A stretch of 64,000 nt of DNA from JABMOW01 sp964409335 (GCA_964409335.1 CAYPCW010000001.1:1-64000), one strand, 5' to 3'. Shown: positions 35,445 to 44,179, counted from the first letter of the stretch. The notes: generated from the sequence alone by a model not told the origin. Program-made: numbers and translations.

Positions 35445-37443
35445 TTGATAAAAACATTTCTAAGATCATGAATAATATAAACAACCCCAAAAACCATTTC
35501 CACAATTCTATGCCGGTGTGTGCCAGCTTGATCTCATATGATAATTCATCAGCGTCGTAGATGATCAAGAGGTTTTCTGTGAATTTTTCTTTCAGTTGAG
35601 AATCATCAAACTCGGGCGAGGTTAGTTCAGATTCCGGAATGCGAACTGCCAATTCAGCGAGGACCGTTCCTGCATTGTAAATACGATGAAATCCGGGCAT
35701 TCTTAAGGTGCCTATAATCAGGCTACTGTCATCCGCAGGCTGTACTATTTCGGATGTTCCGTCCGGGAAGACATGCTGAAGAGATTGTGAATCCCGGGAA
35801 AACACTTGGGAAATTTCCCACTCCCCATCGGAATCAATCGGATTTGACATTTTCCCAACAGATGCAGAGTACAACAGTTTATGCCAGAACGGAATAAAAC
35901 TGCCGGTTATCGGGAAGTTTGTCCAGCCTAATTCCATTGAAACGCCAAATACGTCAACCAGCCCATTCCTCATCTGATATCGGTTCCATACCGATTGATG
36001 ATCGTCGACAAACATGAGCGAGTGATCATCAGTTGGCAATGAAATAAATTTGAACGCTTTTATCATGCCTTTATCGGCGCTGTTGATGGTCTGTTGAAAC
36101 GCCTGCACACCGGCAGCATTGAATTTAAGTATCTGATACGCTTCCCCGGCGAGTACTGTGGCTGTCTCGTTTAGGCTTATACCAAACATATCTTGAAGAT
36201 ACGGCATCTGTTTCATATCCGAACCGGGTAAAAGGATCAGATGATGTCCTGATCTGACAAATTCAACGATTTTTTGTTGGATATCGTCAGAGAGCTTCGA
36301 AACACCCTGCAGAATGAGGACATCCGTATTGCGAATATCCAATTGGTACCGGAGATCCTGTTCATTCCCATATGCGATCTGAAAAAGATCTTCGCTTTGA
36401 TTTAAAGCCAAGACGGCATTTCGAATAAACAGCGTCTCCTCGAACCTCGGACTGATCAGTTGAATGGATATTTTTTCCGGTAATGTTACGTGGAAATAAA
36501 AACGGTTATCTTCCATCCGGTCATCTGCGCCGAGTTCAACAATTCCCGCTTTTAACCCGGATCGGTGGAATGCGGTTTGAAAGGTAAATTTGCTTGAAGC
36601 GCCCGCACCCAGGGAGATGACCTGCTGCCCTACATTAATATCATCAAATGAAAGTTGCAACAAGCGGTTTTCCGCTGTCTGATTCCCTGTATTGACAACT
36701 GTCACTTCAATATCAACCGGTGCATTGGAAATGGGAATTTCATTTAATACCTTCACATCCAATACGGCCAGGTTGTTCTCTAACCTCCCCAGCTTGAAAA
36801 AATAAGTGTTCCAACCGCGGAATCGATTCCAGTCCAAATCCCCCTGGATAAAATTTGATTTCTGCGCATCTGAAAAGATGAATAATTCGTGGTTGAGGAA
36901 TTCGCTTTTCTTAAGGTCTAATATATCTTCCATCACGGTATAATAATCACCCCCTGAAAAGAACGAAAACGCCTCAAACACATTTTCGGGTAGATCCTTC
37001 TTCAATCCTCTGTAAATGATTCCTTTACAGAGCGATGCAACGATGATGGTGGAATTCTTTTCGATCATTTCCAGGGTGTGGTCAAGGGCGGATTCCATGA
37101 CGGTTTCGCGGGACATCATTTCACTATTTCCCTTGGTGGAAAATGTATCATCCATCACGATAACAGATAGGGTAGACTCAGGATCATCAAACCACGTGAA
37201 CATCCCTGAAAGAACGGGACGGGTAATCATGAGTACGATGAACAGAACCATCAGCGTTCGGATAATCAGCAAAAGAATTTGCAAAATTTTCAGCCTCCTT
37301 ATGGACTCATGCTCCATTTTCTTTAAAAACCGGAGGGTACTGAATTCCACAACCCGGATATTTCTCCGGTTTAAGAAATGAATGATGACAGGAATGCTGA
37401 TCAAGGGCAGCAGCCAGAGGAAAAGAGGTGATAAAAAACTCAA
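35419..37443 (-). CDS. BatA-like membrane protein with degenerate VWA domain
   Basis: The start is TTG at 37443 with AAGGAAAG upstream. The 674-residue protein opens with the BatA N-domain (LFLWLLPLISIPVIIHFLNR, then basic REEs-like RRLKILQILLLIIRTLMVLF): two helices. A VWA-like domain follows (VMDDTFSTKG in place of DxSxS; LFIFSDAQ). Then come a beta domain (APVDIEVTVVNTGNQTAENR as VTVVNTGNQ), a GATase-like segment (DVLILQGVSKLS, SGHHLILLPG), and a last helix near the C-terminus. BatA proteins form part of MoxR-Bat systems tied to envelope or stress functions. The Ser-to-Thr change in the metal site may weaken metal binding. The MoxR/DUF58/BatD-like genes lie 24 kb away. Confidence 0.8.
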   Translation of the reverse strand: MSFLSPLFLWLLPLISIPVIIHFLNRRNIRVVEFSTLRFLKKMEHESIRRLKILQILLLIIRTLMVLFIVLMITRPVLSGMFTWFDDPESTLSVIVMDDTFSTKGNSEMMSRETVMESALDHTLEMIEKNSTIIVASLCKGIIYRGLKKDLPENVFEAFSFFSGGDYYTVMEDILDLKKSEFLNHELFIFSDAQKSNFIQGDLDWNRFRGWNTYFFKLGRLENNLAVLDVKVLNEIPISNAPVDIEVTVVNTGNQTAENRLLQLSFDDINVGQQVISLGAGASSKFTFQTAFHRSGLKAGIVELGADDRMEDNRFYFHVTLPEKISIQLISPRFEETLFIRNAVLALNQSEDLFQIAYGNEQDLRYQLDIRNTDVLILQGVSKLSDDIQQKIVEFVRSGHHLILLPGSDMKQMPYLQDMFGISLNETATVLAGEAYQILKFNAAGVQAFQQTINSADKGMIKAFKFISLPTDDHSLMFVDDHQSVWNRYQMRNGLVDVFGVSMELGWTNFPITGSFIPFWHKLLYSASVGKMSNPIDSDGEWEISQVFSRDSQSLQHVFPDGTSEIVQPADDSSLIIGTLRMPGFHRIYNAGTVLAELAVRIPESELTSPEFDDSQLKEKFTENLLIIYDADELSYEIKLAHTGIELWKWFLGLFILFMILEMFLSNVYGAKKQ

Positions 37444-37455
37444 TTAACTTTCCTT

Positions 37456-38034
37456 TTACAATAGCGTAATTAACAGACCCGCGGTGATGGGGATCACAAG
37501 ATTGTCATTCAGCCGGCGTGGCATGATGAGTTCCAAAATCGTACAAATAAACGATATCCCGATACTGAACGGTACGATTAGCCCCGTATAGAAATAAAGA
37601 ATTAAAAAGGTGACTAAAAAAAACGTAAATGATCATTCGAGAGATTTCTGTCCCATGCGCGTCGCCCCGAATCTTCGTCCGATAATTGCTGCCATCGCGT
37701 CACTCATGCCTAGGATGAGGATCGCTGAAATGGCGGTAATGGTATCAAATAACAGAATGGTGACAGATGCACCTATAAATGCATACGACGCACCGGAAAG
37801 CCGGGAAGCTTCTTCATTTCTCACCATCAAACCGAATAATCGCTTATACAGAAGACCCAGGGGCGCAATTTTTAACCGAAGGTAATCGATAAGAATGTAT
37901 ATCACGGTGAGTATCAGGAACAGGATTTTAATGGTCTGTGGGTTCCAAATAAGCAGAGAAAAGACGGTGAGAGAAAGCGCTATATGTACAATCTTTCTGA
38001 TCATCTCCCGTTTATAGGGTATCGCTTCAAACAT
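37456..38034 (-). pseudogene. Polyprenol/diacylglycerol-kinase-like membrane protein interrupted by in-frame TGA
   Basis: The first 133 codons encode a SEC59/DGK1-like membrane protein (MIRKIVHIALSL, RNEEASRLSGASYAFIGA, GMSDAMAAIIGRRFGATRMGQ as GMSDAMAAIIGRRFG). They stop at TGA (37633-37635), right after KSLE. The same frame then continues 58 codons to TAA at 37456, encoding two more hydrophobic segments (FTFFLVTFLILYFYTGLIV) and IPITAGLLITLL. In this family KSLE is followed by Gly, and GGA to TGA is one base change. The total of 192 residues is the normal family length. Options are a recent nonsense mutation, a sequencing error, or readthrough. It overlaps rpe by eight bases. The expected reaction is phosphorylation of a polyprenol or diacylglycerol. 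Confidence 0.75.
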
Positions 38035-38680
38035 TCATCAGTTCCAGATACCGGTGTTTCCGGTCGGCGGCGGAGAACAACCCGTCACCAACCACTGCCA
38101 TATCGGCGCCGGATGTAAATACTGATGCGATCGTCGTAAGATTTATGCCGCCATCCACTGAAATGATAAAATTTCGATCCGAACGGTGAGTGGCAAGATA
38201 TTCAATTTTAGCTAATGCATCGGGTATGAATGTCTGACCGCCAAACCCGGGGTGCACGGACATGACCAGCACATGATCGACGATATCAAGATAGGGTTTG
38301 ATCTTTCGAATATCTGTTTCAGGATTCAGAGATATCCCTGCTTGACAGCCCAAATCCCGAATTCTGATCAGGGAAGATTTTAACGGACCGGGGATCTCCA
38401 CGTGGAGGATCACCGTATCCGCGCCCGCCTCAATAAATGGGTCCAGATACGCCTCTGGACTGAGGATCATCAGATGACAGTCCAGCAAACAGGTGGACAG
38501 TTTACGGATGGCTTTTACGATAATTGGTCCAAATGTGATATTCTGGACGAAATGACCATCCATGATATCCAGATGCAATCGGGTTGCGCCCGCCTGTTGC
38601 ACGTCGTATATCTCATCCTCAAGCCGGGCAAAATCTGCGGACAGCATGGATGGTGATATCCGTCGGGATGGATTCTTAAT
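38027..38680 (-). CDS. rpe: Ribulose-phosphate 3-epimerase with probable AUU start
   Basis: The TIM-barrel enzyme interconverts ribulose-5-phosphate and xylulose-5-phosphate. Seen: SMLSADFARLEDEI, HLDIMDGHFVQNITFGP, MSVHPGFGGQ and VDGGIN, with catalytic Asp in LDIMDG and VDGG. The first ATG is at 38647, but it would remove the first beta strand: the frame upstream reads ISPS before MLSADF, matching the family IAPSILSADF. The only codons between the preceding stop (38681-38683) and that ATG are KNPSRRISPS after an ATT at 38678-38680, with GGGAG six bases before it. I therefore extend to the ATT. With ATG the protein has 206 residues, with ATT 217. Confidence 0.88.
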   Translation of the reverse strand: MKNPSRRISPSMLSADFARLEDEIYDVQQAGATRLHLDIMDGHFVQNITFGPIIVKAIRKLSTCLLDCHLMILSPEAYLDPFIEAGADTVILHVEIPGPLKSSLIRIRDLGCQAGISLNPETDIRKIKPYLDIVDHVLVMSVHPGFGGQTFIPDALAKIEYLATHRSDRNFIISVDGGINLTTIASVFTSGADMAVVGDGLFSAADRKHRYLELMNV

Positions 38681-39403
38681 TTATTTCTCCCTGCTAACGA
38701 CAAGGTCAATCCTTGCCGGTATTGCGAGTTTCAACCCTGCTGTGAGACTCTGATCGATTATCGTGTCATTGACGAGATCGTCGTGAACCTCATAGACGAC
38801 ATTCCCCACTTTCAGCCCTGAGCTGATGATCACTTCCTTCGCTTTTGTTAAGCTGAGGTTTATGAGGTCGGGGACTCTGAAAAAGTCCGGGGGGGTGCCT
38901 TTACTTACCATGAAAGTCATCTGAGTGCCACTTTTGACCAGTTTACCCGGTTTTGGTGATTGATAGGAAATCAAATCATTCTGAAAATTCGGGTTAAATT
39001 CCTCCATAACCGTATCCACCACTAATCCGAGTCTCTGAACTTCTAGTATCGCATTGCGGATCGATACACCGATAAAATTGGGGACACTCAGTTCTTTTCG
39101 TTCCCCCGCCAGGGTAAGAATGATGGTTCTTCCTTCCTTCACCTTTGTGAACGGTCTCGGCGACATACTGATGATCGTACCCGGTTCGTAATCCAAAGAA
39201 AAATCTTTCACGATGACCCTCGTATCATATCCCAATTTATTCAGTTCGATCTGAGCCTTATCCAGATAATGTTCTCTCACATCCGGTAGATAATGTTCAT
39301 TATCATACCCAACATACAAGGGCAGACCCACGTATTCCAACAGGATGAGACCCGCGATAACCAGAAAAAAAAATGTACCTATGTATTTAATTAGTGTCAC
39401 CAT
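38681..39403 (-). CDS. PASTA-domain membrane-anchored protein
   Basis: The 240-residue protein has one N-terminal helix (IKYIGTFFFLVIAGLILLEY) and an outside part made of three PASTA repeats (about 38-105, 106-172, 173-238), each with a PD/PN-F/L start and a closing V/I-S-x-G/K segment. PASTA domains bind peptidoglycan fragments or beta-lactams in Ser/Thr kinases and penicillin-binding proteins. No kinase or transpeptidase domain is attached here. A periplasmic cell-wall sensor or scaffold is a fair guess. It is directly followed by rpe, its stop codon touching the proposed rpe start. Confidence 0.85.
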   Translation of the reverse strand: MVTLIKYIGTFFFLVIAGLILLEYVGLPLYVGYDNEHYLPDVREHYLDKAQIELNKLGYDTRVIVKDFSLDYEPGTIISMSPRPFTKVKEGRTIILTLAGERKELSVPNFIGVSIRNAILEVQRLGLVVDTVMEEFNPNFQNDLISYQSPKPGKLVKSGTQMTFMVSKGTPPDFFRVPDLINLSLTKAKEVIISSGLKVGNVVYEVHDDLVNDTIIDQSLTAGLKLAIPARIDLVVSREK

Positions 39404-39471
39404 ATTGTCACCGGATTAACCTGAAATCTGATGATGTTCATGAGCATAAACTTTAGCCCCGGTACGCACGA

Positions 39472-40419
39472 TCAAAGCAGGTTGTCAGTCTCACGATGAA
39501 ATTGCCAGCCGGGTTCAATGTTATTCCCCTTATGAAATTCCGCCACTGACATTTTCTGTCTACCGGGAAGCTGTATCGAACCGATCGATATTTGACCGGT
39601 AACAGTGCCGACGATTAACCTGTCTTTTTCAGGGGTAATCTCACCCGGATTCAATCTTCCTGCATGATCATCAAAAACACAAGAGTTAAATATTTTTATC
39701 CGTTTCCCTTGTAATAGCGACCAGGCTCCAGGTTGCGGCGAAAACGCACGGATTTGATTATGAATTTGTACTGAAGATGAATTCCAATTCAACTCAAGTT
39801 CGGATTTATCGATTTTGGGTGCGGCTGTCGCCTGTAAATTGTCCTGCGGAACGGGGATCAGTGTTCCGGAGCCAAGACCATCTAAAGTAGGTATGATCAT
39901 TTCAGCCCCCAGACGGGACAATTTATCCCAGAGTTCTCCGCACGTTTCATTACCTCCGATGGGTACCGGCTGTTGTAAAAGAATACCTCCCGTATCCACT
40001 TGTTTTGCGATCTGAAATGTTGTAACCCCTGTTTGTTTTTCGCCGTTTAAAATGGCTCTGTGTATGGGGGCTGCTCCCCGGTATTTTGGCAATAGGGACG
40101 CATGGATATTCACCGCCCCCAATTCCGGGATGTTATATAAGGGTGGGGGCAAAATTTTAAAAGCCACAACGACGATGATATCCGCGAAACAGTCTCTCAG
40201 CTGGTCTATAAATTCCGGGTGACGTAATGATTCCGGTTGTAAAACCGGATAACCCAATTTTAATGCGACAACTTTCACCGGTGAAGGATGTTGCTTTAAT
40301 CCTCTGCCTGACAGTCGGTCCGGTGTGGTCACAACCGCCACGATCTGGTGTTTCGAGTCATGAATGGCTGTGAATGCTGGTATTGCAAAATCAGGTGTAC
40401 CCATAAACACGATTCTCAT
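39472..40419 (-). CDS. fmt: Methionyl-tRNA formyltransferase
   Basis: The 315-residue enzyme formylates initiator Met-tRNA using 10-formyl-tetrahydrofolate. The N-terminus IVFMGTPDFAIPAF and the folate/catalytic segment NIHASLLPKYRGAAPIHRAI (Asn-His plus SLLPKYRGAAP) are textbook; a C-terminal OB-like domain follows after residue 205. AAGGA lies upstream of the ATG. The 114-base gap to def is the largest in this run. The genes def and yajC lie upstream on the same strand, a common pairing of formylation and deformylation functions. Confidence 0.97.
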   Translation of the reverse strand: MRIVFMGTPDFAIPAFTAIHDSKHQIVAVVTTPDRLSGRGLKQHPSPVKVVALKLGYPVLQPESLRHPEFIDQLRDCFADIIVVVAFKILPPPLYNIPELGAVNIHASLLPKYRGAAPIHRAILNGEKQTGVTTFQIAKQVDTGGILLQQPVPIGGNETCGELWDKLSRLGAEMIIPTLDGLGSGTLIPVPQDNLQATAAPKIDKSELELNWNSSSVQIHNQIRAFSPQPGAWSLLQGKRIKIFNSCVFDDHAGRLNPGEITPEKDRLIVGTVTGQISIGSIQLPGRQKMSVAEFHKGNNIEPGWQFHRETDNLL

Positions 40420-40533
40420 TCAATAATTTCCTTCAGAGTGAAGTTTTCCATGAGATCACCAGACCATGACTGCGATTGCACAGAGTGAAATTAATTGTGA
40501 AGGAGGAAGTTCGATGGTAACGATTAGCTCACA

Positions 40534-41067
40534 CTATAGCGTCACGGAAACAGATGGAAATCCGGTATCGGATATTTCTTTCAGACGTTTTTGTATAATC
40601 AGTTTTTTCGCCACGGGCAGGTAATCGGTAAAAAATTTACCTTCAAGGTGATCGAATTCATGTTGAAAAACACGCGAGATGAGACCCGAAAATTGCTTTG
40701 TGTGTGATTTCCCCTTCAAATCCTGATAGGCTACGGTAATGAATTCCGGGCGATAAATTTCAGCCCGAATATCCGGGATGCTCAAACATCCTTCCTTCAT
40801 GACGATTCGGCCATGAGTTTCCACAACGTTAACGTTCACAAATATGCGGGGTTTGGTATCGGTTTCATCTTCCAGGCGAGACACATCCACAAGCATTAAA
40901 TTTATATTCTGTCCCACCTGATTTGCGGCAAGTCCGATCCCCTCTTCGTGGACCATCGTTTCAAGCATATCCTTTACCAATTTATCCAGATTGGAAAAAT
41001 CAGTCACCAGCCTTACTTTTTGCCTGAGTATGGGGTGTCCGTATTTCACAACGGGGAGTAATGCCAC
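40534..41067 (-). CDS. def: Peptide deformylase
   Basis: The 177-residue metalloenzyme removes the N-formyl group from new proteins. All three family motifs are present: GIGLAANQVG (residues 43-52), EGCLSIP (92-98, metal ligand Cys94) and QHEFDHLEG (135-143, ligands His136 and His140, catalytic Glu137). The length is normal for a type I enzyme. The start overlaps the last base of yajC, so translation is likely coupled. Confidence 0.97.
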   Translation of the reverse strand: MALLPVVKYGHPILRQKVRLVTDFSNLDKLVKDMLETMVHEEGIGLAANQVGQNINLMLVDVSRLEDETDTKPRIFVNVNVVETHGRIVMKEGCLSIPDIRAEIYRPEFITVAYQDLKGKSHTKQFSGLISRVFQHEFDHLEGKFFTDYLPVAKKLIIQKRLKEISDTGFPSVSVTL

Positions 41068-41399
41068 TAATTTGTCTCCGGATTTTCAGGGGCAGTATCC
41101 GCGAGACCCGCCACGTAGGTGCGGGATACAGTGATCTTTAAATTCCCGCCCACGTCAACAATTAACCGGCTGCCATTCTTTCCCGTTACATCCACTATTT
41201 TCCCATAAATACCGCCACGGGTTAGTATCTTGTCCCCTTTCTTTAATTCTTCCAATGTTTTTGCGTGCGCCTTCCTCTGCTTCATTTGTGGACGCCAAAG
41301 CACAAAATATAATATGGCGAACATTAATACAAATGGTAGAAATGCTGCAATTCCGCTTCCTGATGGCGCTACCTGATCTGCCGCGAATAAAATATCCAA
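41067..41399 (-). CDS. yajC: Preprotein translocase accessory subunit YajC
   Basis: The 110-residue protein starts at TTG with GGAG seven bases upstream. It has a single helix (IAAFLPFVLMFAILYFVLWR) followed by PQMKQRKAHAKTLEELKKGD and GDKILTRGGIYGKIVDV, the YajC signature. YajC associates with SecDF-YidC in the inner membrane. It shares a 156-base divergent region with the methyltransferase gene. A TTGACA hexamer lies at 41437-41442 on the minus strand, but I see no well-spaced -10. Confidence 0.93.
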   Translation of the reverse strand: MDILFAADQVAPSGSGIAAFLPFVLMFAILYFVLWRPQMKQRKAHAKTLEELKKGDKILTRGGIYGKIVDVTGKNGSRLIVDVGGNLKITVSRTYVAGLADTAPENPETN

Positions 41400-41555
41400 A
41401 AAATACTCCTGATTTAGTGATCAAATTTACAGAACCTGTCAACCCGAAGCAGTGTAAAATTTGATAACCCTCGTCTTCGTCATCTCATTCATATTAAAAA
41501 TCAAAACCGCCAAATGGACATTTTTGGGATACCCATTATTCCCCCTAAATTTAAC

Positions 41556-42734
41556 ATGATGCATTCTTTATTTCTATCATGTGCCGGAGGGTTGGAATCT
41601 GTTTGTCTGTCTGAACTTGGACAGATTGGGATACAGAATCTAAAAGCCGTGCCCGGCGGTGTCCGGTTTTTTGGTGATCTTCGAACCATTTATTCCGTAA
41701 ATCTTCGAAGCCGGGTGGGTATCCGTTTGTTCCTGAAAATTACCGATTTTGACTGTCATACCAAAAACGATCTTCAGAATGCTGTCACTCAGGTGAACTG
41801 GAAACAATACATGAATGTCAATCAGTCTTTTCTGATCACTGCATTTGTGGATCGCACCCATTTGGAACTCAGGAGCAGCCAATATACTGCCCTCGTGGCA
41901 AAGGATGGGATCGCTGACAGGTTCAGAAAGGATACTGGATTGAGGCCATCGGTTGACAAAGATCATCCCGACATTCATATTTTGATTCATATTCATCACA
42001 ACCGGGGGACGATCTATCTCGACAGTACCGGAATACCCCTTTCTAAAAGAGGATATCGCCGGGGAGTTATCCACAAAGCATCTTTAAATGAATCTCTGGC
42101 TGCCGGTATCCTTGCACTAACGAAATGGGATGGCACAACTCCCTTTTATGATCCCATGTGCGGTTCGGGGACATTTGCGGTTGAGGCTGCAATGATCGCT
42201 GCCCGGTATTCCCCGGGGCTCACCAGAAACGAATTCGGTTTTATGAAATGGAAAGATTTCGATATGACCACATGGTTATCCTTGAAAAAAGATGCCATGA
42301 AAGCAATCCGAGTGGATAAAAGCACTGTTATTTATGGATCTGATATTAGAGAAGAAGTCTTATATCTTGCCCGTCAAAACGCGCAGGCATTGAAGGAAGT
42401 CACCTCGATGATCCGGTGGGAAAACCGATCCGTTGTGGATTTTAAACCTCATTCTGAAACCGGCGTCATTGTGATGAATCCGCCTTACGGAATCCGTACC
42501 GGAGTGCATGAGAACTTATTGGAATTATATTCCGGCATTGGTGATACGCTTAAACAACATTGCCAGGGTCACATCGCATTTATTTTTACCGGGAATCCGG
42601 ACCTGGCGAAAAATATCGGGCTAAAACCCTTCTGTAAAATAGCACTCCGGAACGGCAATATAGAGTGTAAACTGTTCGGCTACGAACTATACTCCGGCAG
42701 CCGGAAACAAAAATATCAAAATGAGGCTCAATGA
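41556..42734 (+). CDS. THUMP-domain RNA guanine-N2 methyltransferase, RlmL/Trm14-like
   Basis: From the ATG at 41556 (a further ATG follows directly) the product has 392 residues. An N-terminal ferredoxin-like/THUMP part (LFLSCAGGLESVCLSELGQI; about 1-155) leads to a Rossmann methyltransferase domain with the SAM site DPMCGSGTFAVEAAMIA (about 205) and the catalytic NPPYG (about 310). This combination methylates guanine N2 in 23S rRNA (RlmL, RlmG-like) or tRNA (Trm14). An ATG 42 bases upstream would add 14 hydrophobic residues not usual for the family. No Shine-Dalgarno is evident for any of these. The stop overlaps the next gene by four bases. Confidence 0.85.
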   Translation: MMHSLFLSCAGGLESVCLSELGQIGIQNLKAVPGGVRFFGDLRTIYSVNLRSRVGIRLFLKITDFDCHTKNDLQNAVTQVNWKQYMNVNQSFLITAFVDRTHLELRSSQYTALVAKDGIADRFRKDTGLRPSVDKDHPDIHILIHIHHNRGTIYLDSTGIPLSKRGYRRGVIHKASLNESLAAGILALTKWDGTTPFYDPMCGSGTFAVEAAMIAARYSPGLTRNEFGFMKWKDFDMTTWLSLKKDAMKAIRVDKSTVIYGSDIREEVLYLARQNAQALKEVTSMIRWENRSVVDFKPHSETGVIVMNPPYGIRTGVHENLLELYSGIGDTLKQHCQGHIAFIFTGNPDLAKNIGLKPFCKIALRNGNIECKLFGYELYSGSRKQKYQNEAQ

Positions 42735-43165
42735 ACATCTATTTCAGTGGCTCCATCCGTGGTGGTAGAAGCGAAGTAGAAAGCTATCGCCAGATTATCC
42801 TTCACCTCAAAAAATTTGGAAAAGTGCTTACCGCATATATTGGTGATCCTGCGCTTGACCCAGTCCACGGAGAAGTGGAATCAGACGCTTTTATTTGGGG
42901 GCGTGATGTGCGCTGGGTACAGGATTCAGACATTTTGGTGGCAGAAATCACCCAACCTTCACTGGGGGTAGGGTATGAGATCGCCATGGCACATGAAAAT
43001 CATGTCCCCGTCCTGGCGTTGTACCATCAGGATAAAATTGTCCGCCCTTCCGCGATGGTGGCAGGGGATCCGAATGTCACCCTATGTCCCTATCTTCAAA
43101 TCGAAAATGTATTAACAGAAATTGACCAATTTTTTCAAAGGATAACTCTTCAAGATGCAGGATAG
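42731..43165 (+). CDS. DNPH1/RCL-like 2'-deoxynucleoside 5'-phosphate N-hydrolase
   Basis: The 144-residue protein closely follows the human RCL/DNPH1 pattern: IYFSGSIRGGR at the N-terminus, FGKVLTAYIG, a DVRWVQDSDILVAEITQPSLGVGYE core with catalytic Glu in GVGYE, and a C-terminal AMVAGDPN. Such enzymes split deoxynucleoside monophosphates at the N-glycosidic bond and in humans remove 5-hydroxymethyl-dUMP. It belongs to the nucleoside 2-deoxyribosyltransferase superfamily. It overlaps the methyltransferase gene by ATGA and is six bases before dusB, so the three form an operon. Substrate is inferred. Confidence 0.85.
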   Translation: MNIYFSGSIRGGRSEVESYRQIILHLKKFGKVLTAYIGDPALDPVHGEVESDAFIWGRDVRWVQDSDILVAEITQPSLGVGYEIAMAHENHVPVLALYHQDKIVRPSAMVAGDPNVTLCPYLQIENVLTEIDQFFQRITLQDAG

Positions 43166-43171
43166 TCAGTC

Positions 43172-44179
43172 ATGATCGTTGGTGATCTTCACATTGATCA
43201 TCCGGTATTTCTGGCGCCAATGGCCGGAGTTACCGATCATTCATTCAGGGTGATTTGCCGGACACTGGGCGCAGGCGTGGTTTATTCTGAGTTTGTCAGT
43301 TCTGAGGGAATCATCCGGGAGAATTTTAAAACTCTGGACATGATGAATTTTACCGAGGATGAACGACCTATCGGCATCCAGATATTCGGGCATCAGCCGG
43401 GTGTCGTCGGTGGGTCGGCGAAATTGATCAAAGAGAAATTCAATCCTGATATTATCGATATCAATTTTGGGTGCCCGGTGCCCAAAGTTGAAAAACGGGG
43501 CGCCGGATGCGGTGCGCTGCGAGACCTGTCCCTGATGGAAGAAATAGCTCTGGCCGTCGTTGAAAACGCCGGCTCAACCCCTGTCACCGTCAAGATGAGA
43601 GCGGGGATTGATAAATCTCATATCGTTTCAAATAAAGCAGGCGAACTATTGGAAAAATGTGGTGTCGCCGCCATTACCCTCCACCCGCGAACGATGAAAC
43701 AACTGTATTCCGGATCATCAGACTGGAACCTGATCCGTGAACTCAAAGAAACTGTCCGAATTCCCGTGATCGGTAATGGAGACATCCTCTGCGCAGATGA
43801 TGCAATGCGAATGTTCGAAGAGACCGGTTGTGATGGGGTCATGATCGCCCGCGCTGCAACAGGGAATCCCTGGATTTTCCGATCTGTGAGTCGGACGCTG
43901 GAGGGGTTACCCTTCATTCCGGTCACGATCAGTGAAAAAATCGAAATGTGCCATACCCATTACCGTTTGTTAAAAGCAGACAGGCATCCTAAAATATGTT
44001 TTAATCTCACCAAAAAACATGTGAGTTGGTATCTGCGGGGATTTCCGGGGGCAGGTGAATGGCGAAAGCGGTTTATGGTTTGTCAATCAATTCAGGAAAT
44101 TGAAACCCGGTTCGAGGAAATTTTCAGAGATTATCATCTCTCGTTTGAAGCGCCATTTGTTTCAGTGGCGCATATCTGA
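43172..44179 (+). CDS. dusB: tRNA-dihydrouridine synthase, DusB type
   Basis: The 335-residue flavoenzyme reduces uridine in the tRNA D-loop. The barrel starts PVFLAPMAGVTDHSFR (FMN site), has INFGCPVPKVEKRGAG with the catalytic Cys101, VTVKMRAG and GNGDILCADDA, followed by a helical C-terminal tRNA-binding domain (HYRLLKADRHPKICFNLTKK; Tyr-Leu-Leu part). Length and motifs fit the NifR3/DusB branch. Its last 56 bases overlap the convergent tag gene, an unusual 3'-3' overlap. Confidence 0.93.
   Translation: MIVGDLHIDHPVFLAPMAGVTDHSFRVICRTLGAGVVYSEFVSSEGIIRENFKTLDMMNFTEDERPIGIQIFGHQPGVVGGSAKLIKEKFNPDIIDINFGCPVPKVEKRGAGCGALRDLSLMEEIALAVVENAGSTPVTVKMRAGIDKSHIVSNKAGELLEKCGVAAITLHPRTMKQLYSGSSDWNLIRELKETVRIPVIGNGDILCADDAMRMFEETGCDGVMIARAATGNPWIFRSVSRTLEGLPFIPVTISEKIEMCHTHYRLLKADRHPKICFNLTKKHVSWYLRGFPGAGEWRKRFMVCQSIQEIETRFEEIFRDYHLSFEAPFVSVAHI

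Noticed and set aside
37633..37635. Genome-wide reassignment of TGA as a sense codon
   Set aside because: hflX, dusB and the PHP hydrolase end at TGA with sensible lengths, so TGA is a normal stop here.
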